In this document: piece after piece, positions 59,089 to 64,000 of the stretch
How the letters are laid out: the number at the start of each line of letters is the position of its first letter
Numbering within the stretch: position 1 is the first letter of the stretch
Source: Mercurialis annua
Lineage: Eukaryota; Streptophyta; Magnoliopsida; Malpighiales; Euphorbiaceae
DNA length: 64,000 bases
Assembly: GCF_937616625.2 (NCBI RefSeq)
Contig: NC_065571.1
Coordinates: 26,548,201 to 26,612,200, forward strand
Direction of reading: 5' to 3'
Program-made: the position numbers and the translations under genes
The notes under the pieces: model-generated
Database searches by the model: none
What the model was told of the DNA's origin: nothing
What the model saw: the letters and a program-made list of their open reading frames with translations, nothing else

Positions 59089-59140
59089 TCTCGATCGAGA
59101 CAGACTTGTCTCGATCGAGAGAACCTTGTCTCGATCGAGA
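59089..59140. repeat. Three perfect TCTCGATCGAGA palindromes at 20-bp spacing
   Basis: The 12-bp palindrome occurs at 59089-59100, 59109-59120 and 59129-59140, each preceded by CTTG, giving an exact 20-bp period. It is placed just upstream (in sense) of the TATA-like box of LTR C. The array could bind a dimeric factor on about two helical turns per site; this is inference from spacing only. Confidence 0.9.
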
Positions 59141-59291
59141 CAAGAGTTAAAGAAACTCTTATCTCTAAGACTTGAAACAACAAGGTAACAAACATACACA
59201 AACATGATGTATGAACCATAAGGCACACAAAACTTAACATATCACGTCAAATAGTTCATCGGAACAAGCCGGAAAAATACAGAATGTTACA

Positions 59292-62200
59292 TTCTCCCCA
59301 ACTTAATAACAAAATCGTCCTCGATTTTAAAACAACAAAATTGAGCACTAAACACATATAAACATACCAGAGTAGTACACGTAACGCAAACCTAAAGAAT
59401 CAATCACAAAATGTAACACACAAAGTAATCACCAAAACCCAACGTATTAGCATAGCTTAAAGCAACAACAATCCCAACATACCTCAAGGAAAGAGGAAAG
59501 GATAACGGTTCCTCATATCAGACTCCGTCTTCCAAGTATATTCCCCAACTATATAAACGAAAAACAAACTGAAACCATATGCATACCTCCACTCATCAAC
59601 CTACGCACTTGCGTAACCACAACTCGACAAGTTGTACCTCGAATGATAACTCAAATAACCATTTTAATAAAATAAAAACTCAATTCTCACACTACATATC
59701 TGCACGATTATAAATTTGACAGTTCAGTGCTCCAATACTATTACTTGAACAAACAAAATATAAACCTTCAAACTTATTCAACTATAAACATTAAACATTC
59801 TCACAAGGGAGGTTAACAACTCGCTCGAGTTGTAACAGCTATTTCAACAACCTTAACAAGGTGCAAGGACAAGCCCAAAACTCAAATCGTAATTCTTACA
59901 ATACCAAAATCTAACACTTCAAATGAAAACCTCGAAATCCCCATTAATAACATCATGCAATCCTTGTCACCTACTTAACATCTCTACATTTAGTATCCTA
60001 TATCAAATATATAAATAAACTTGTTATATCAAACGAACGGTCTAGTCCAAAATAAACTAGATAAGGTTCTCGCCAATATAAATCAGCCAACTTTAAAACA
60101 TTATGAAATTCGAGTTGTACACACGACAAGAACTAAGCTCGACAAGACCATCAACCTTAACTAATCAATAAACAAGTACTCACCTACCGACGTTCCAAAA
60201 AATATATTACTTTAACCTATGATAACCAAATCTCCAAGTTACATACAAACCGACCCATTGAGAAAGATTCTTCCACTCATACCATAAGAAGCATACAGCT
60301 TGAAGTTACCTAAGGTAATTCAATACCAACATACATACCAATTTTGTTTCACAAACTAAATCTATGCCGCACATAAAAGGTTAAACAACCAAACAAAATG
60401 ATATCAAATTTTCAACAACAAAAATTCACAATTAATAGTATCGATCAACCAACCTTTATTGTCGAAATCTACCCATCACGATTCTCGAATCAGCTAACTC
60501 ATAAATCCGAACCAACTGAAATTTTCAAAATTGTTTCACCAAATATAACTGTAAACTTGCTAACAAGAGATCACCTAAATCACATTCACCAGTAATCGGG
60601 TCATTGGTTATGCTCAAAACCAAACTCATAGGGAAATAATTCAAATTATAAAATTTACAACTTCCCTCTTCTGTTTTAAAGATATTAATATCTTATAACT
60701 CCTCTTATATTTAAAACCAAGATACTTTTACAGAACACATTAAAATTTTCAAAACACTCGTATTTGAATTTACAGTTACACCTTACTTTCAAATAAGTTT
60801 TCAAATATCTAAAACCGTTCAACTAACAAAAAATTTATTCTCTTTAATTCAAACTTGATAAAATTATATCCTTTGTCAAAATGGGAAAATATATTTATAT
60901 TAAGAAAATCCTCGCTCGCAAAATATTCTATTTGAGTATACCAAAATGTTTAAACAAAATCGAACATGTAAAAACCAAACTTCTTTTAAAATCACAATAT
61001 ATACACACACGTGGAGCATAACCAAATCCCCTAATCCAACAACTCTCAAATCACAACTCGGAAGTTAGCACGTAAGCCTTCCAATCTGACCTCAAAATCC
61101 TATCATACTTACTACAACAATAACTCGAGTGCAACCTTATATCCAATACTACTTCCTACGAAACACAAAATTATGATACTACAGACCAATCAATCATAAC
61201 GTAATCGTCCTCAATTCAGCACCATCACCAAGAGTATTTGTCTAGCTACCTTTCGGTAAAATTTCAAACCATTTGAAATTCATCAACTTTATAAATACAT
61301 TTATCCCAACGTGACTCGCGAGTTCGTTTTAAAACATTTTTCTCAAAAACACTTTATTGCCAAATCTCTTTTACATAATTGTGTGCCAGGGTGATGACAT
61401 CTCTCATCCCCAAAGAGTTGTATCCAACTCTAATCTTTTCAGTGCACATGATGCATGTACTATTATGCATGGACAAATTATTTATTTTGCTATTCTTTAA
61501 TGAACATACTTTTTACTCAATACAATTCCCTATTCGTGACATTCAAAATGCATGTTCATGACATGTGTGGGCACAATTACGTAATAAAAAAAAATCAAAC
61601 ACTTTAACAAATCAACATTTAAAATCATTTACTTGATAAAACATTTGCTAGACATTACCCTCTATGAGATGTGCACTCGATAATCTCAAAATATTTTTCA
61701 AATTTCGTACTTGCAATCTACCAAATCATACGATACTAACATAACCGTTCAAATCGACTACACAACTAAATTCTCGTATGCATAAATAATATCCAAATTA
61801 ACCTCAACCGAACAAAAATTATACTTAAAGAGAAACGATATATAATATTCGTCACTACAAAACTCACCTTCTGTTCCGGCATCGCACCGTCCAACTTGAC
61901 GTACGCACCAATATATTAATACACTAATCTATCTTCTCGGATTAGAATTTCAATATCCTTATCCAGGATAACCAGAACCACTAATTGTTCCCGATAGTCA
62001 TTGTCATCATATACCACTTCTCAAAGATCTCGATCCTAAAAACAACACACCAAAGCTAGCATAACTTAAATAGAAACTAAAGCTATATAGGGCACAAACG
62101 AAGGTCCGACTCACAATTCAAAAGCAAACATCAAGGTTAAGCCAAAGAACCGCGTGAAAGAAATTACCTAACATGATACTCCGCATGAATAGACAAAATA

Positions 62201-62342
62201 AAACAATCCACATAGTCCAAACAAACTTGCGAGGTATATAACGCAAATCAAAACCAAAGTATTACGAATTCGACCAACCATAAACCACTCAAGCATGCCA
62301 TTAACCACAATTAACCCAACGATATTAAAAAGACAAAAACAA
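59292..62342 (-). other. Internal region of the LTR C element, mostly non-coding
   Basis: Starts with the PPT and a GAGGACGATTTT-like tail (59292-59330), then the pol tail remnant, then about 2.2 kb (59651-61860) without recognisable coding or repeats. At about 61800-62310 lies a segment whose reverse complement matches 29920-30490. A short ORF at 60398-60595 plus has no recognisable motif. This looks like a non-autonomous derivative in which pol was replaced by non-coding DNA. Confidence 0.55.
59484..59650 (-). pseudogene. Remnant of chromovirus pol C-terminus (chromodomain)
   Basis: Sense is minus, with at least one frameshift. It reads LSFEVQLVEL, then TQVRRL, then after the shift [19 protein letters not shown] and TGA. 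It corresponds to residues 1601-1655 of the complete Gag-Pol and ends at the same stop position relative to the PPT. Upstream pol is missing, as at 41408. Confidence 0.85.
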
Positions 62343-62345
62343 AGT

Positions 62346-62357
62346 TGGTATCAGAGC
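62346..62357 (+). promoter_or_regulatory. Primer binding site of a plus-strand chromovirus lacking its 5' LTR
   Basis: TGGTATCAGAGC is followed by TTTAGTTTCGAACTAAGGCC, a leader like that at 28726. The sequence immediately upstream is not an LTR but the minus-sense internal region of the LTR C element. Confidence 0.85.
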
Positions 62358-62694
62358 TTTAGTTTCGAACTAAGGCCAATTTTTTTGCATGTTATGTGTT
62401 TATCGCTTTAAGGCATGTTAAGTGTTGTTATTGTGTCATAGGATCTACTGCGGAATTAGGATTCAAGTTTGTCTTTTGAAACGTCATCATTTGTTTTCAA
62501 ACTTTCTACGTTCACCTTTAGGGATGTTTGAGTCGGTCTTATGTGTTACTAATGTTTTACTTGCGAAATTTTTGCTTTACTCTGGAATGTTAGTGTTATT
62601 ACTCTGGATAAATTGTTGATTTGTGAACTATTAAATTAAACTCTGGGTGTTGCCATTTGGGCATTGTTTGAGATTTGTTGTTTTATTCTTAGGA
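62358..62694 (+). other. Leader upstream of the partial gag
   Basis: A 337-bp untranslated region. TGCGGAATTAGGATTCAAG and AACGTCATC match the leader after LTR A (28800-28850). Length is close to the 325 bp of the complete element. An in-frame Met at 62647 is ignored because similarity to the other Gag starts at 62695. Confidence 0.7.
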
Positions 62695-64000
62695 ATGAAC
62701 ACTCGTGGGCGTGCTGCAGCTCAGGCTGAGGCTGAAGCTGATGACGCTATGTCGATTGAGGTTGACCAGCATGAACCAGAGGTTCAAGTTGGCGGGGGAC
62801 GTGCAAGTGGAGTTCCGGCTGGTAGAGGCCGAGCTGGCAGAGGTCGGGGTGGGAGAGGTCAGGCTGCTGGAGGCAAAGGTAGGGGACGTGATGGTGCAGG
62901 CGTTCAGGCACTAGGTGTACCACAAGCTCCTATCGACCCATTTGACTTCATGACATTTTTAGCTGGGATCACTGCACTCCAGAATAATCAAGTACAACTG
63001 CAGGCGGGACAGATCGCCATGCAGAACCTGTATGCTATGCTGGGGCAGATTGTGCAGCAACAGGTACCACAGGCTGGTGGTGTTGCGGTTGGTGGTGCTG
63101 GAATCACTGACAAGGACTTGGTGTTGGCTTATTTAAGGCTGAAGCCGACTAAGTTTGCGGGCGACGGCGACGCCCTAGACTTTCTGGAGGAGGTTGAGCG
63201 GAATGCTCCGAGACTACAGGTTCTGAGAGACATACCGTTATGCTAGTGGAGATGTCCTTGAAGGGTGCTGCAAATGACTGGTTTCGCAGGGAGATTCGCG
63301 CATTTATGGCTACTATTACTTGGGCGGATTTTGTGACTCAATTCAAGGAATTCTATCTAACTTTCTCAGTGACAGAGGGTTTCAGAGACATACTGTTGAT
63401 TCTGAGGAGAGGAGACAGATTGGTACATGAGTACACTACTGAGTTTGTGAGACTGAGTCGCTTTGCCCCAGATCTGCAGACTGAACAGCAGAGGGTGAAC
63501 GACAGATATGTGAAGGGTCTGGGTGCTGACTTTATTAGTCTTTTGACTGAGACGACCAAGGAATTTTCTACTGTGGTGGACAGTGCCCGTCGGATGGAGG
63601 CAAATTTACTGCACTTTGGGAAAATGTCTGAGACGACGAGGGCGAGCGGTGTTGTTCAGAGTAGTGGGCAGCAGGGTGGTAGCAGCAGCTATCAGCACAA
63701 GCCTTCCCAGTACAAGAGTCAGAAAGGGGGTGTTCGAAAAGGGTATCAGCCGTATTCTCACAGTTCTGGTTACAGTGGGAGTAGCCGTGGATCTGGTCGC
63801 GGTTACAGTGGTACTTCTAGCGTCCCGTTTTGTCAGAACTGCAGGCGCAGACATTCGGGACATTGCACAGTGGCACCAGGTAGTTGCTATGCTTGTGGCC
63901 AGCAGGGTCACTTTGCTAGGGAGTGTCTGTCATCCGGACAGCAGATGTCGTCGGCTAGTGTTGCTCAGCCGTTCTTTCAGCAGCAGAGACCTGTTTTCAC
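62695..64000 (+). pseudogene. Chromovirus gag, partial, one frameshift, runs off window
   Basis: Starts MNTRGRAAAQAEAEADDAMS, parallel to the N-terminus of the complete Gag, then an RG-rich stretch and the Gag core. A 1-bp loss near 63220 breaks the frame (stop at 63244-63246). The continuation, from about 63222 in the next frame ([18 protein letters not shown]...), is open to the window end. It carries the Cys/His pair [13 protein letters not shown] and the zinc knuckle CYACGQQGHFAREC near 63888-63929. Clearly a different, diverged lineage from the 12758-17725 copy. Protease and pol lie beyond the window. Confidence 0.9.

Larger units (their letters stand above)
57037..59291 (-). repeat. LTR C of a gypsy chromovirus-like element
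   Basis: In sense it runs from 59291 (TGTAACATTC) to 57037 (GGGTCGTGACA). It is 2255 bp including a 677-bp MITE and its duplication, so about 1.57 kb originally, clearly shorter than the other LTRs. A PPT (GTTGGGGAGAA) adjoins it at 59292, so it is the 3' LTR. It has its own U3 palindromes (59089-59140) and a TATA-like box. Satellite ends directly at its outer edge (AAACG at 57032-57036 is a candidate half target duplication). Confidence 0.85.

Overview
The window is repeat-rich plant nuclear DNA, probably pericentromeric or other heterochromatin of an angiosperm. I infer this from long-LTR Ty3/gypsy chromoviruses primed by tRNA-iMet, a Ty1/copia element, a CACTA-like element carrying two exon-like pieces of a plant CDC48C/NVL-type AAA ATPase, a 9-bp-TSD MULE-like MITE, and about 21 kb of AT-rich satellite. 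No intact host gene is visible. The species cannot be named from this sequence.

The backbone is one satellite in constant orientation (1-3323, 6105-9691, 21016-22943, 44613-57036). It is built from 29-bp (X) and 30-bp (Y) modules arranged as 59-bp XY or 88-bp XXY units. A clean 2.8-kb solo LTR (3324-6104, TSD CATTA) and a complete young 11.3-kb Tekay/Del-type chromovirus on the minus strand (9692-21015, TSD CTTTC) interrupt it. The chromovirus has 2949-bp LTRs, a PBS, a PPT and one open 1655-aa Gag-Pol frame that includes a chromodomain.

From 22944 to 44612 lies a nested block. It starts with a CACTA-like element holding the CDC48C-like fragments. A chain of plus-strand gypsy LTRs and internal scraps follows: LTR A 25987-28709, truncated LTR A' 30500-31640 plus 40238-41126, and LTR B 41678-44612. 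A Ty1/copia element (31641-40232, minus sense, TSD TTTAT) sits inside LTR A'. Its LTRs are only slightly diverged but its coding region is full of stops.

From 57037 to the end, a minus-sense gypsy LTR (57037-59291) contains a 677-bp MULE-like MITE and is followed by a mostly non-coding internal region. At about 62343 this meets, head to head, the PBS, leader and frameshifted gag of a plus-strand chromovirus that runs off the window.

The only gene likely able to make its full protein is the Gag-Pol at 12758-17725. It would supply capsid, protease, RT/RNase H and integrase to its own element and possibly to the defective relatives that share its LTR ends, PBS and PPT. I see no clearly new gene system. 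The most unusual signals are the modular satellite, lineage-specific hairpin clusters upstream of the LTR TATA boxes, and a recurring non-coding derivative of the chromovirus that keeps the pol tail.
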